From NCBI GenBank assembly GCA_002070095.1, contig MWCR01000004.1:1-64000 (forward strand): a stretch of 64,000 nt of DNA, in the 5' to 3' direction. The position numbers and the translations under genes are program-made. Shown in pieces: positions 56,249-63,923 of the stretch (the stretch's first letter is position 1; each line of letters starts with the position of its first letter). This DNA is from Parcubacteria group bacterium ADurb.Bin192 (lineage in GTDB: Bacteria > Patescibacteriota > Patescibacteriia > 2-12-FULL-60-25). A model generated the notes under the pieces. That model was not told the origin of the DNA. It made no database searches and saw only the letters and a program-made list of their open reading frames with translations.

Positions 56249-57637
56249 ATGTCTAGAATCATGAATATTGAAACGCCCCAATATGTGGGGCAAGAAGTCT
56301 TGGTTAAGGGCTGGATTAAAACCAGAAGAAACATGGGTAAATTGGCTTTTTTGGATATGCGTGACCGATCCGGCATCGTGCAGGTGGTTTTGGTGCCAAG
56401 CGAACTATCGGAACGCGCTTTAACTGAATTGGAGGCTCTGCGCCCGGAAGATTGTTTAGCTGTTACGGGAGTGGTTAATAAACGCGGCGGCAAACAGATT
56501 AACCCCAACATGCCGACCGGAGAGGTGGAAATTTTAGCCAAAGACATTGAAGTTTATAATCATGCCGATACTCCGCCGTTTGAGGTTGATCAAGATACGT
56601 CCAATGTTAACGAAGAACTGCGTTTAAAATATCGTTATCTGGATTTACGCACCGAACGTTTGCAAAAAAACATAAATCTTCGCGCTCGCATGATTCAGTC
56701 TTTGCGTAATTTTTTGATAGCTAAAGATTTTACGGAAATCGAAACGCCGACTCTGATTAAGGGCACGCCCGAGGGGTCGCGTGAATATTTGGTGCCTTCT
56801 CGTTTACATGAAGGCAAGTTTTATGTTTTGCCTCAATCCCCGCAACAGTACAAACAGCTGCTCATGGTTGGCGGAATGGAAAAGTATTTTCAGGTAGCCC
56901 GCTGTTATCGCGATGAAGACGCGCGCGGGGATCGTCAGATGGAATTTACGCAGTTGGATTTGGAAATGTCATTTGCGGATCAGGAAGATGTATTGAGTCT
57001 GGTGGAGGAAATGATGGTCTCCATGGTTAAGGAAGTAGTCCCTGACAAGAAGTTAACTTTCAAAAAATTTCCCAGGATTTCTTATCACGAATCCCTGAAC
57101 ACGCACGGCAGTGATAAGCCCGATCTGCGCGAGAACAAACAAGATCCCGACGAGTTGGCTTTTTGCTGGGTGGTGGATTTTCCCATGTTCGAAGTCGGCG
57201 GTGACGGACGTTTGACCACGGCTCATCATCCCTTTTGCATGATTAATCCGGAGGATGAAGGCTTGTTGGAGTCCGAGCCGTTAAAAGTCAGGGCTTGGAG
57301 TTATGATTTGGTTTTGAACGGCTATGAATTGTCTTCGGGCTCGATTCGTATTCACAAGCCTGAAATGCAAAAAAAGATTTTTGACATACTCGGCATGTCG
57401 GAAGATGAAGTGCAGGTCAAATTCGGGCATATGCTGGAAGCGTTTAAGTACGGCGCGCCCCCGCACGGAGGTGCGGCGCCGGGCATAGACAGGCTGGCCA
57501 TGCTTTTGTGCAACGAACCCAATATCCGTGAGGTTATCGCCTTTCCCAAGACCGGCGATGCGCGTGATCCGCTCATGGGCGCGCCTTCCGAGCTACCGTC
57601 CGAGCAAATCGCGGAAGCACATATTAAACTCATGTAG
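56249..57637 (+). CDS. aspS: Aspartyl-tRNA synthetase, compact
   Basis: A 462-residue class IIb synthetase with an N-terminal OB-fold (VLVKGWIKTRRNMGKLAFLDMRDRSGIVQVV). Catalytic motifs include YKQLLMVGGMEKYFQVARCYRDEDARGDRQMEFTQLDLEMSF and the C-terminal HGGAAPGIDRLAMLL. Bacterial AspRS is usually about 590 residues because of an inserted GAD domain. Here DKPDLRENKQDPDELAFCWVVDFPMFE joins the flanks directly, so that insertion is missing. Discriminating and non-discriminating forms cannot be separated by eye; an asnS gene is also present. Its stop codon lies in a repeat. Confidence 0.95.
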   Translation: MSRIMNIETPQYVGQEVLVKGWIKTRRNMGKLAFLDMRDRSGIVQVVLVPSELSERALTELEALRPEDCLAVTGVVNKRGGKQINPNMPTGEVEILAKDIEVYNHADTPPFEVDQDTSNVNEELRLKYRYLDLRTERLQKNINLRARMIQSLRNFLIAKDFTEIETPTLIKGTPEGSREYLVPSRLHEGKFYVLPQSPQQYKQLLMVGGMEKYFQVARCYRDEDARGDRQMEFTQLDLEMSFADQEDVLSLVEEMMVSMVKEVVPDKKLTFKKFPRISYHESLNTHGSDKPDLRENKQDPDELAFCWVVDFPMFEVGGDGRLTTAHHPFCMINPEDEGLLESEPLKVRAWSYDLVLNGYELSSGSIRIHKPEMQKKIFDILGMSEDEVQVKFGHMLEAFKYGAPPHGGAAPGIDRLAMLLCNEPNIREVIAFPKTGDARDPLMGAPSELPSEQIAEAHIKLM

Positions 57638-57736
57638 CACGAAACATGTAACACAAATCAATGAGTCGAAACCAGTTAACGGTTAACCCCAGGTTTGTTG
57701 TTACATGCTACATGCTACATGCTACATGCTACATGA
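57631..57736. repeat. ATGTAGC/ATGTAAC array between aspS and pyrD
   Basis: CATGTAGCACGAAACATGTAACA at the left and four tandem TACATGC units at the right pair as an imperfect hairpin. The aspS TAG stop is within the left arm, and pyrD starts 4 bases after the array. Confidence 0.8.
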
Positions 57737-57739
57737 CCT

Positions 57740-58837
57740 ATGTTCTACGATAAAATTTTAAGACCTTTGTTTTTTAAGTTTGACGCTGAAGATGTGCATC
57801 ATTTTTTTAATCGTTTTGGCGAGGGTTTGGGCAGGTATGCTTTGACCAGGGCTTTGACCAGGCTGGCCTGCCGTCCGGTTGATGATCCGATATTGCGCAC
57901 CAGCCTGGCCGGCATTCAGCTGAAACATCCCTTAGGCGTGGGAGCCGGTTTTGATAAAGAGGGGCGGGTGGTGCCCATTATGCAGGAAGTGGGCTTTGCT
58001 TACGAAGAAATTGGCACCATCACCGGCCGGCCGAGCCCGGGCAATCCCAGGCCGCGGCTGTGGCGTCTGCCTGAAGACAGAGCCTTGATTGTTAATTACG
58101 GTTTGGTATCTACGGGTACCGAAGCCGCGGTTAATCGGTTTACCTCATACCGGTCCAGAGGCCGTTGGACCATGCCGGTTGGCATATCCGTGGCCAAAGC
58201 CAATGTTCCTAATTTAAGCGGAGAAGATGGTTTGAAGGACCTGTTCAATGCTTATCAGCGTCTGGAGCCGTTTGCCGACTACATGACCATTAATACTTCT
58301 TGCCCAAACACGGCCGACGGGCATCAGTATTGCCAGGATCCCGGCATGTACCGAGAATGCCTGGCCGGCTTGGATGTTTTAAATCCCAACAAGCCGGTTT
58401 TTATCAAATTGTCGCCGGATATCAGCACCGGCCGGCTGCTGGAAATAATGGCGGAAACGGATAGGTTTTCTTGGGTTAAAGGTTTTATTCTATGTAATTT
58501 GACTCATGACCGCAGTTCTTTGCAATCCGGCAATTTATCCAAGACTTCGGCCGGCGGGGTCTCGGGCGCTCATTTGCGCGAGTTGTCTGACCGGTCTTTG
58601 GAAGCGGCTTATAAAAATGGGCATCATCGCTATGAATTTATCGGCATGGGCGGCATAGACAGCGTTGAGCACGCTTATCGTAAAATTCGTTTGGGAGCTA
58701 CGGCTTTGCAGATTGTTACCTCTTTGATTTATAACGGACCGCTTTGGCCGTCACAGCTGATGAGAGGCTTAGCTGATCGCTTAAAGCAGGATGGTTTTAA
58801 AAATGTTAAGCAGGCCGTGGGCGCTGACGTGAAATAA
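57740..58837 (+). CDS. pyrD: Dihydroorotate dehydrogenase, class 2-like
   Basis: A 365-residue FMN enzyme oxidising dihydroorotate to orotate. The N-terminal helix region and the length fit membrane-associated class 2 enzymes that use quinone. LGVGAGFDKEGRVVPIMQEVGFAYEEIGTIT and the FMN phosphate site FIGMGGIDSVEHAYRKIRLGATALQIVT are typical. The catalytic position in INTSCPNTADG carries Cys, the class 1 residue, where class 2 normally has Ser. No SD is seen; the start follows the repeat array. With pyrE and pyrF it suggests UMP synthesis from dihydroorotate onwards. Confidence 0.93.
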   Translation: MFYDKILRPLFFKFDAEDVHHFFNRFGEGLGRYALTRALTRLACRPVDDPILRTSLAGIQLKHPLGVGAGFDKEGRVVPIMQEVGFAYEEIGTITGRPSPGNPRPRLWRLPEDRALIVNYGLVSTGTEAAVNRFTSYRSRGRWTMPVGISVAKANVPNLSGEDGLKDLFNAYQRLEPFADYMTINTSCPNTADGHQYCQDPGMYRECLAGLDVLNPNKPVFIKLSPDISTGRLLEIMAETDRFSWVKGFILCNLTHDRSSLQSGNLSKTSAGGVSGAHLRELSDRSLEAAYKNGHHRYEFIGMGGIDSVEHAYRKIRLGATALQIVTSLIYNGPLWPSQLMRGLADRLKQDGFKNVKQAVGADVK

Positions 58838-58838
58838 T

Positions 58839-59237
58839 ATGCTGCCATATTTGGATGAATTGAGATTGTTGAATTTGCCGGATAAGCAATATGCCATTTT
58901 TGGCAGCGGCCCCATGGCGGTCCGCGGTTTAAGACAGGCGCATGATCTGGATTTACTGATCAAAAAAGATTTGTGGGACGAGCTGGCCAAAATTTATCCC
59001 TTGGACGAAAAAGGCGTGGCTCTGCGCGCCGGGCACATTGAATTATTCAGTCATTGGGAACCGTGGTTTAAAGACACGGATCAGCTGATCGAAACGGCTG
59101 AAGTCATTGATGGTCTGCCTTTTGTGCGCCTGGAATATGTTTTGGAGTGGAAAAAACAAATGGGACGTGAGAAAGATAAACAAGATGTTGTTTTGATTGA
59201 AAAATATTTAACCGGGCAGGCGTCATCCGGTATTTAA
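58839..59237 (+). CDS. Nucleotidyltransferase-fold protein
   Basis: A 132-residue protein. YAIFGSGPMAVRGLRQAHDLDLLI has the GS-x(n)-DxD layout of minimal nucleotidyltransferases, with a later acidic patch ELFSHW. It lacks any recognisable partner of an HEPN/MNT toxin-antitoxin pair. It starts 1 base after pyrD and 19 bases before the phosphoesterase start, so it is within an operon. Substrate unknown. Confidence 0.75.
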   Translation: MLPYLDELRLLNLPDKQYAIFGSGPMAVRGLRQAHDLDLLIKKDLWDELAKIYPLDEKGVALRAGHIELFSHWEPWFKDTDQLIETAEVIDGLPFVRLEYVLEWKKQMGREKDKQDVVLIEKYLTGQASSGI

Positions 59238-59256
59238 AGAGCCGTTGCACCCGGAT

Positions 59257-60087
59257 ATGCATACTAAGCGCAAGATCTTGGCAGTCATCACGCTGATATT
59301 TTTTATGGCGGTGGTCGTTTTGGCTTATGGTTATTTTTATGCCCGTTTGCCGGCCGTAGTGGAAGCAGAAATTACACTGCGTGATTTACCGGCTGAATTC
59401 GACGGGACAAAAATAGTTTTTATCAGCGACATTCATCTCGGGCCATGGAGATCCGGCCAATGGCTGTCAAAGATTGTGTCCAAGATAAACGGTCTGCAGC
59501 CGGACTTGGTTTTATTGGGAGGGGATTATGTGGAACGTGGCACGGAATACATGGAGAGCGCCTTTGATGAATTAAGCAAGTTAAAATCTCCCTTGGGCAT
59601 CTATGGAGTGATGGGCAATCATGATTATCTGCGGGGGGTTCAACTGGCGCCGGTTTTTATGAACCGGGCCGGGATTGAATTTTTGGATAACACGGGTTTT
59701 TGGATTTATCAACAAGAAGCCAGAATCAAAATCAGCGGTTTGGGAGATTTATATTTTGGTGAACAATTATACGAACAGGCCTTGGGCGAGGCTGTGTCCG
59801 AGGACACGGTTATTCTGGTTTCTCATCAGCCGGATTATGTGGAAAGTTTGCCGGATGACCGGGTGGATCTGATGCTGTCCGGCCATACTCATGGCGGGCA
59901 AATAACGCTTTTCGGCTTATGGGCGCCGATTGTACCGTCCAAATTTGGGGATAAGTATATATCTGGTTTTTATGAAACACCAATGACCAAATTACTGGTC
60001 AGTAACGGCTTGGGTACCTTTAAATATCCTTTGAGATACTTTGCCAGACCGCAGATCAATGTCGTGATTTTACGCGCTGGTGGATAA
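59257..60087 (+). CDS. Calcineurin-like metallophosphoesterase, membrane-anchored
   Basis: A 276-residue protein with an N-terminal transmembrane helix (about 7-28) and a YkuE-like phosphoesterase domain. Metal-site motifs are in order: FISDIHLG, LLGGDYV, GNHDYL, LVSHQPDYV and SGHTHGGQI. YkuE-like enzymes act on phospholipid or sugar-phosphate substrates at the envelope, but the substrate here is unknown. The ATG at 59257 is preferred over a TTG at 59245. Confidence 0.92.
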   Translation: MHTKRKILAVITLIFFMAVVVLAYGYFYARLPAVVEAEITLRDLPAEFDGTKIVFISDIHLGPWRSGQWLSKIVSKINGLQPDLVLLGGDYVERGTEYMESAFDELSKLKSPLGIYGVMGNHDYLRGVQLAPVFMNRAGIEFLDNTGFWIYQQEARIKISGLGDLYFGEQLYEQALGEAVSEDTVILVSHQPDYVESLPDDRVDLMLSGHTHGGQITLFGLWAPIVPSKFGDKYISGFYETPMTKLLVSNGLGTFKYPLRYFARPQINVVILRAGG

Positions 60088-60128
60088 CTGATTATGAGCG
60101 CAAGCTAGCCATTTTTTGGTATTTCGGC

Positions 60129-60134
60129 TATGAT
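60129..60134 (+). promoter_or_regulatory. TATGAT box 6 bases before scpA
   Basis: TATGAT followed by six bases and the ATG at 60141; no SD. No clear -35. Confidence 0.45.
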
Positions 60135-60140
60135 TGTGGC

Positions 60141-60881
60141 ATGGCGTATACGGTGCAGATAGAGCACTTTGAAGGTCCTTTGGACCTCTTGTTGCAATTG
60201 GTGGAACGGGACGAGTTGGCCATCAGTAAGATTTCTTTGGCCAAGGTCGCTGATCAATTTGTGCATCACATGCAGTCGGATCATGTGCCGGCCGAAGAAA
60301 TGGCTGATTTTTTGTTAGTGGCTTCCAAGCTGGTTTACATTAAATCTCAATTATTACTGCCTGATTTTAAAGACGAGCAGATGGAAGAAGGTCCGGATCT
60401 GGAAGCGCAATTGCGTCAATACCAGATGTTTGTCAACGCCTCCAGAGAATTGGACGCGGCTTGGAAAACCGGAGCCAAGTCGTTTGAGCGCGGAACAGTC
60501 ATCACGCGTCAACGAGAGATTAAATTCGTACCACCGGTTAACGCTAATTTGGAGGTTATGCGGGAGATGATGAAAAAAGTTATCGCCCGGCTTGAACCCA
60601 TTATCAAGATGCCCAAAGCGGCCATCAAACGCGCGGTTTCCATCCACGAAAGAATTGATGATTTGTTTAAGCGCATTAAAACGCATGCTAAAATGAGCTT
60701 CAGGCATTTTCTAAAAGACGCGACCCACAAAGAAGACGCCATAGTTTCTTTTTTGGCTCTTTTGGAGCTGATTAAGCAGCGTTTTGTGGTGGTTAATCAG
60801 GGGGATTTATTCCATGATATAGATATTAAAATCAGTCCCGACGCTCCGGAGCGGGATCCTTTAGCTGAATCTTTTGTTTAA
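60141..60881 (+). CDS. scpA: Segregation and condensation protein A (kleisin)
   Basis: A 246-residue kleisin linking SMC heads, needed for chromosome compaction. The N-terminal SMC-binding region IEHFEGPLDLLLQLVERDELAISKISLAKVADQF and the C-terminal winged helix (EDAIVSFLALLELIKQRFVVVNQGDLFHDI) are clear. It is followed 2 bases later by scpB. No smc gene is in the window. Confidence 0.95.
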   Translation: MAYTVQIEHFEGPLDLLLQLVERDELAISKISLAKVADQFVHHMQSDHVPAEEMADFLLVASKLVYIKSQLLLPDFKDEQMEEGPDLEAQLRQYQMFVNASRELDAAWKTGAKSFERGTVITRQREIKFVPPVNANLEVMREMMKKVIARLEPIIKMPKAAIKRAVSIHERIDDLFKRIKTHAKMSFRHFLKDATHKEDAIVSFLALLELIKQRFVVVNQGDLFHDIDIKISPDAPERDPLAESFV

Positions 60882-60883
60882 AT

Positions 60884-61471
60884 ATGAATTTAGACCAAAT
60901 ACTAGAAGCGGTTTTGTTCGCTTCCGGCCGGCCGCTGGGCGTGCGAAAATTGTCAGAAATTACGGAAGCGTCAACCGAAGAAGTTGAGAATGCTTTGGAA
61001 GAATTATCGCAAAGACTGGAAACTTCTTCAGGCCTTATGCTGCAAGAATACGGACACAATTTTGAGCTGGTAACTAAGCCCAACGCGGCTGAAGCGGTCA
61101 AAAAAGTGGTCAAAGACGAGGAGCAGGGCGAGTTGACGCGCGCCTCTTTGGAAGCTTTAACTATTTTGGCTTATCGAGGTCCCATGACCAGGCCTGAATT
61201 GGAGCAGGTGCGCGGCATACAGTCGGCTATGATTTTGCGCAACCTCATGATACGGGGATTGGTTGAACAGAAAGATGATGAAAGACTGGGGCAGCCGACT
61301 TACGCGGTGACCTTTGATTTTCTTAAGCATCTGGGCCTGTCCTCGGTCAAGGATTTGCCGGATTATGAGGTTTTGCGCGGACACGCCGCCATTTCAGATA
61401 TGCTGGAACAGCTTAATCCCATGTCCGACTCTAAAGATGATAAGCCAGTTGTTGATTCTCTGAATGTATAG
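60884..61471 (+). CDS. scpB: Segregation and condensation protein B
   Basis: A 195-residue partner of ScpA with two winged-helix domains. ILEAVLFASGRPLGVRKLSEIT and ASLEALTILAYRGPMTRPELEQVRGIQSAMILRNLMIRGLVEQKDDERLGQPTYAVTFDFLKHLGL are diagnostic. Co-transcribed with scpA and followed after 2 bases by a carboxypeptidase gene. Confidence 0.95.
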   Translation: MNLDQILEAVLFASGRPLGVRKLSEITEASTEEVENALEELSQRLETSSGLMLQEYGHNFELVTKPNAAEAVKKVVKDEEQGELTRASLEALTILAYRGPMTRPELEQVRGIQSAMILRNLMIRGLVEQKDDERLGQPTYAVTFDFLKHLGLSSVKDLPDYEVLRGHAAISDMLEQLNPMSDSKDDKPVVDSLNV

Positions 61472-61473
61472 CT

Positions 61474-62436
61474 ATGTTTCATAATTTGTTTGGTTTATTG
61501 GCTGTCATGGCCATGGCCCCGGCTCCCACGCCGTTTATCAGTCCGGTTCAGATGTATGGCCAAAGTGTGCCGGTACAGCCGGTATTGGCCGTTCAGAATC
61601 GTTATCTGCCCGCGGCCGGTGAAGTTAAAAAAACTTTTGTGGCGCCGCCCGTTAAAAAAAATAATAAGAACATCGGGCCTAAAACAACGGGCAAGAGTGT
61701 TTTTGTGGCCGATGTGGCCAGCGGGGGAGTCTTGTTTGGTCAGGCTCAACATGATGTTTTGCCCATTGCCAGTCTAACCAAATTAATGACGGCTTTGGTG
61801 GTGTTGGAGAGTGAGGCTGGTTTGGAGGGTGACCTGACTTTTTCTAATTTTGATTTTGACAGACAGAGCAAAAATGTATTTTTGGCCGGGGATGTTATTT
61901 CCAAAAAAGATGCCATGCGGGCCCTGCTCATAGGTTCGGTCAATTCTTCGGCCAGTGCCTTGGCCGGCAGTACCGGTTTATCCAGACAGGAGTTTGTGGA
62001 ACGCATGAATCAAAAAGCCAAAGAATTAAATCTGCCCTCCTTGTATTTTGTGGAACCCACGGGTTTGGATCCGGGCAACAAAGGCAGTGCCGCGGATGTG
62101 GCCGCTTTAATCACCATTGTTTTGCGCAGGGAAGAGATTCGGGATATTCTGGATGATCCTTCGGCTGACATAAAAACCGCGGACGGGCGTCAATATATCA
62201 TTAAATCGACTAATTTGCTGCTGCCGACCTATTTAAATAAAACGCCGTATAAAATAACCGGCGCCAAAACCGGTTCTTTGCCCGAAGCCGGTTTTTGCAT
62301 GGCTCAAGTAACGCGTAATGCGGATGGGAACGAGGTGGTGGCTGTTTTGCTGGGCAGTGATAATCATTTTTCGCGCTATAATGATATAAAGGCGCTGACC
62401 GGCTGGGCTTTTGAATCTTTTACTTGGTCCAAATAG
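61474..62436 (+). CDS. D-alanyl-D-alanine carboxypeptidase, S11 family
   Basis: A 320-residue penicillin-binding protein of the DacA type, trimming pentapeptides in peptidoglycan. Active-site motifs are SLTK (catalytic Ser in IASLTKLMTALVVLE), SVNSSASAL (SxN) and KTG in GAKTGSLPEAG. The N-terminal 20 residues are a signal peptide or anchor, followed by a Pro/Lys-rich linker. The C-terminal PBP5-type domain is absent. It suggests that this organism has a murein wall. It overlaps no gene but follows scpB by 2 bases. Confidence 0.92.
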   Translation: MFHNLFGLLAVMAMAPAPTPFISPVQMYGQSVPVQPVLAVQNRYLPAAGEVKKTFVAPPVKKNNKNIGPKTTGKSVFVADVASGGVLFGQAQHDVLPIASLTKLMTALVVLESEAGLEGDLTFSNFDFDRQSKNVFLAGDVISKKDAMRALLIGSVNSSASALAGSTGLSRQEFVERMNQKAKELNLPSLYFVEPTGLDPGNKGSAADVAALITIVLRREEIRDILDDPSADIKTADGRQYIIKSTNLLLPTYLNKTPYKITGAKTGSLPEAGFCMAQVTRNADGNEVVAVLLGSDNHFSRYNDIKALTGWAFESFTWSK

Positions 62437-62444
62437 TCCGGATT

Positions 62445-63617
62445 ATGAAAATCGGTCTGGACCTGCGCTGTCTGCCCGAGGATGGCTCGGAGGGCGCGGG
62501 CGTGGCACACGCGGCGCGTGAGTTGGGCAGTCGTCTGACAAGCTATAAAAAATATGACTGGGTGGCTTATGCCGCCGACAATGCGCGCTGGGGCGGTTGC
62601 GTGGTTAAGCGTTTGGCGTCGCCCAAAGGTTCGGCTTTGAGGCGCGCTTTACGGCAGACACCTTGTGATGTTTTATGGGTGCCGTCCGGCGCCGTGGCCT
62701 TGAATTTGGGGGTTAGGGCCGTGCCTTGGGTGCATGATTTGATTATTTTTGATCATCCGGAATGGTTTCCGCAAAATTGGCTGAAACGCAGTCTGACCAC
62801 TAGTTTGTTTTTGCGTGGCATCAAACGGGCGCCTTTGATTTTTTGTGTTTCAGAATACACTCGTCAAGCTGTCATCAGGCACGCCCGCGTGCCGGCCGAT
62901 AAACTGGTGGTAACCGGTGAAGGCGGGGATACGGAGTTGATGCGGATACCTGATGAGCAGTTAGGTGATTATAAAAAGACGGCCCAAGAATACGCGTCCG
63001 GCATGTTAAAGATCGACAGACCTTATGTTTTGTGTTTGGGCACGGTTGAACCGCGCAAGAATATTGCCGCTCTTATCAGAGCTTGGCGGGCCGGAGGGAT
63101 GGATTTGGATTTGGTGGTGGCCGGGCGGGACGGCTGGCGTTTTGAAGATGTGGAACGCGAAATTTTAAAAATAAAAGACGCAAACATAGCAGGCTTGCAC
63201 AGATTGAAACGGGTCAGCGAGCACGATAAGCGCCAATTGATTTTGGGTGCCAAGGCGGTGTGCGTGCCCTCTTGGGATGAGGGGTTTGGTTTGGTCGCTT
63301 TGGAGGCTATGCAGGCCGGCACCCGGATTATGGCCTCGGATATTCCCGCGCACAGGGCCGTTGTGGGAGAGGCTGGGCAATTGATTGATCCGGGCGATGA
63401 ACCGGCTTGGGCCGGCGCTTTGAGCCGTCTGTCGACAATCAAGTCAAGCGCGGTTTTCGGTTCGGCCGGTTTGGGCAATATGATGTTGGCTTTGGGTTAT
63501 CGGATTAATGGTCGGTCGGAAGAAGTTGAAAGGCTGGCCTTGAGGGAACAGGCCCGCTTGTGGGATTGGGATAAAGCCGCGGACATGGTTATGCGGGGTT
63601 TGGAAAAAATTTTTTAA
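62445..63617 (+). CDS. Glycosyltransferase, GT4 (GT-B fold)
   Basis: A 390-residue glycosyltransferase, the second GT4 in the window. The N-terminal half has MKIGLDLRCLPEDGSEGAGVAHAARELG. The donor half has YVLCLGTVEPRKNIAALIRAW and the E-x7-E region WDEGFGLVALEAMQAGTRIMAS. It is probably involved in surface-glycan synthesis. It begins 8 bases after the carboxypeptidase; the ATG at 62445 gives the family start. A terminator follows. Confidence 0.9.
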   Translation: MKIGLDLRCLPEDGSEGAGVAHAARELGSRLTSYKKYDWVAYAADNARWGGCVVKRLASPKGSALRRALRQTPCDVLWVPSGAVALNLGVRAVPWVHDLIIFDHPEWFPQNWLKRSLTTSLFLRGIKRAPLIFCVSEYTRQAVIRHARVPADKLVVTGEGGDTELMRIPDEQLGDYKKTAQEYASGMLKIDRPYVLCLGTVEPRKNIAALIRAWRAGGMDLDLVVAGRDGWRFEDVEREILKIKDANIAGLHRLKRVSEHDKRQLILGAKAVCVPSWDEGFGLVALEAMQAGTRIMASDIPAHRAVVGEAGQLIDPGDEPAWAGALSRLSTIKSSAVFGSAGLGNMMLALGYRINGRSEEVERLALREQARLWDWDKAADMVMRGLEKIF

Positions 63618-63620
63618 AAC

Positions 63621-63645
63621 AAAAAACCGGCTTAACCGGTCTTTT
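63621..63645. terminator. Short bidirectional terminator
   Basis: ACCGG-CTTAA-CCGGT with A-run before and CTTTT after, between the glycosyltransferase and convergent tRNA-Met. Confidence 0.75.
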
Positions 63646-63650
63646 AATGA

Positions 63651-63727
63651 TGGTAGCGGAGGTGGGGATCGAACCCACGACCTCGGGCTTATGAGTCCCG
63701 CGCTCTAACCAACTGAGCTACCCCGCC
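63651..63727 (-). tRNA. tRNA-Met (anticodon CAU), elongator-like
   Basis: Acceptor GGCGGGG/CTCCGCT with G-U pairs, D-stem GCTC/GAGC with C11-G24 (not the initiator A11-U24), anticodon loop CTCATAA giving CAT, T-arm GTGGG/CCCAC, CCA encoded (63651-63653). There is a likely A31-G39 mismatch in the anticodon stem. An Ile2 (lysidine) identity is less likely because a UAU tRNA reads AUA. Confidence 0.85.
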
Positions 63728-63779
63728 GTGTATTGTTTATTTATCGAGCTTTTGTGTTTTATCTGCTTCCAACTGCTTG

Positions 63780-63818
63780 CCACCCGAAGCTTTGTGCGTA
63801 GGGTGGAGCTACCCCGCC
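63780..63818. repeat. Hairpin plus tRNA-Met fragment copy
   Basis: CCACCC/GGGTGG (63780-63806) encloses GAAGCTTTGTGCGTA, a member of the tRNA-trailer hairpin family. GAGCTACCCCGCC (63806-63818) repeats exactly the 13 bases at the 5' end of tRNA-Met (63715-63727). No gene is visible in 63728-64000. Confidence 0.7.
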
Positions 63819-63894
63819 AAATATGGGGCTAAATATAGCTTATTTGAGCCAAAACCGCAAGTCTTTTTGATGTGAATTGTTTTTGGGCTAAGTA

Positions 63895-63923
63895 TTGACA
63901 AAAATCGTAAAGAGTGATAAGAA
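63895..63923 (+). promoter_or_regulatory. Possible rightward promoter at the window end
   Basis: TTGACA (63895-63900) with a 17-base spacer to TAAGAA (63918-63923); the -10 is weak. The target gene would lie beyond the window. Confidence 0.35.

Noticed and set aside
57690-57736. Tandem TACATGC units as a CRISPR-like array
   Set aside because: The units are contiguous 8-base words without spacers, and no cas genes are in the window.
63651-63727. Calling this CAU tRNA an initiator (fMet) or Ile2
   Set aside because: The D-stem has C11-G24, not the initiator A11-U24, and the GGG/CCC anticodon stem is interrupted by an A-G pair. A UAU tRNA-Ile makes Ile2 unnecessary. Elongator Met is the simplest reading, but only the full tRNA set can settle it.
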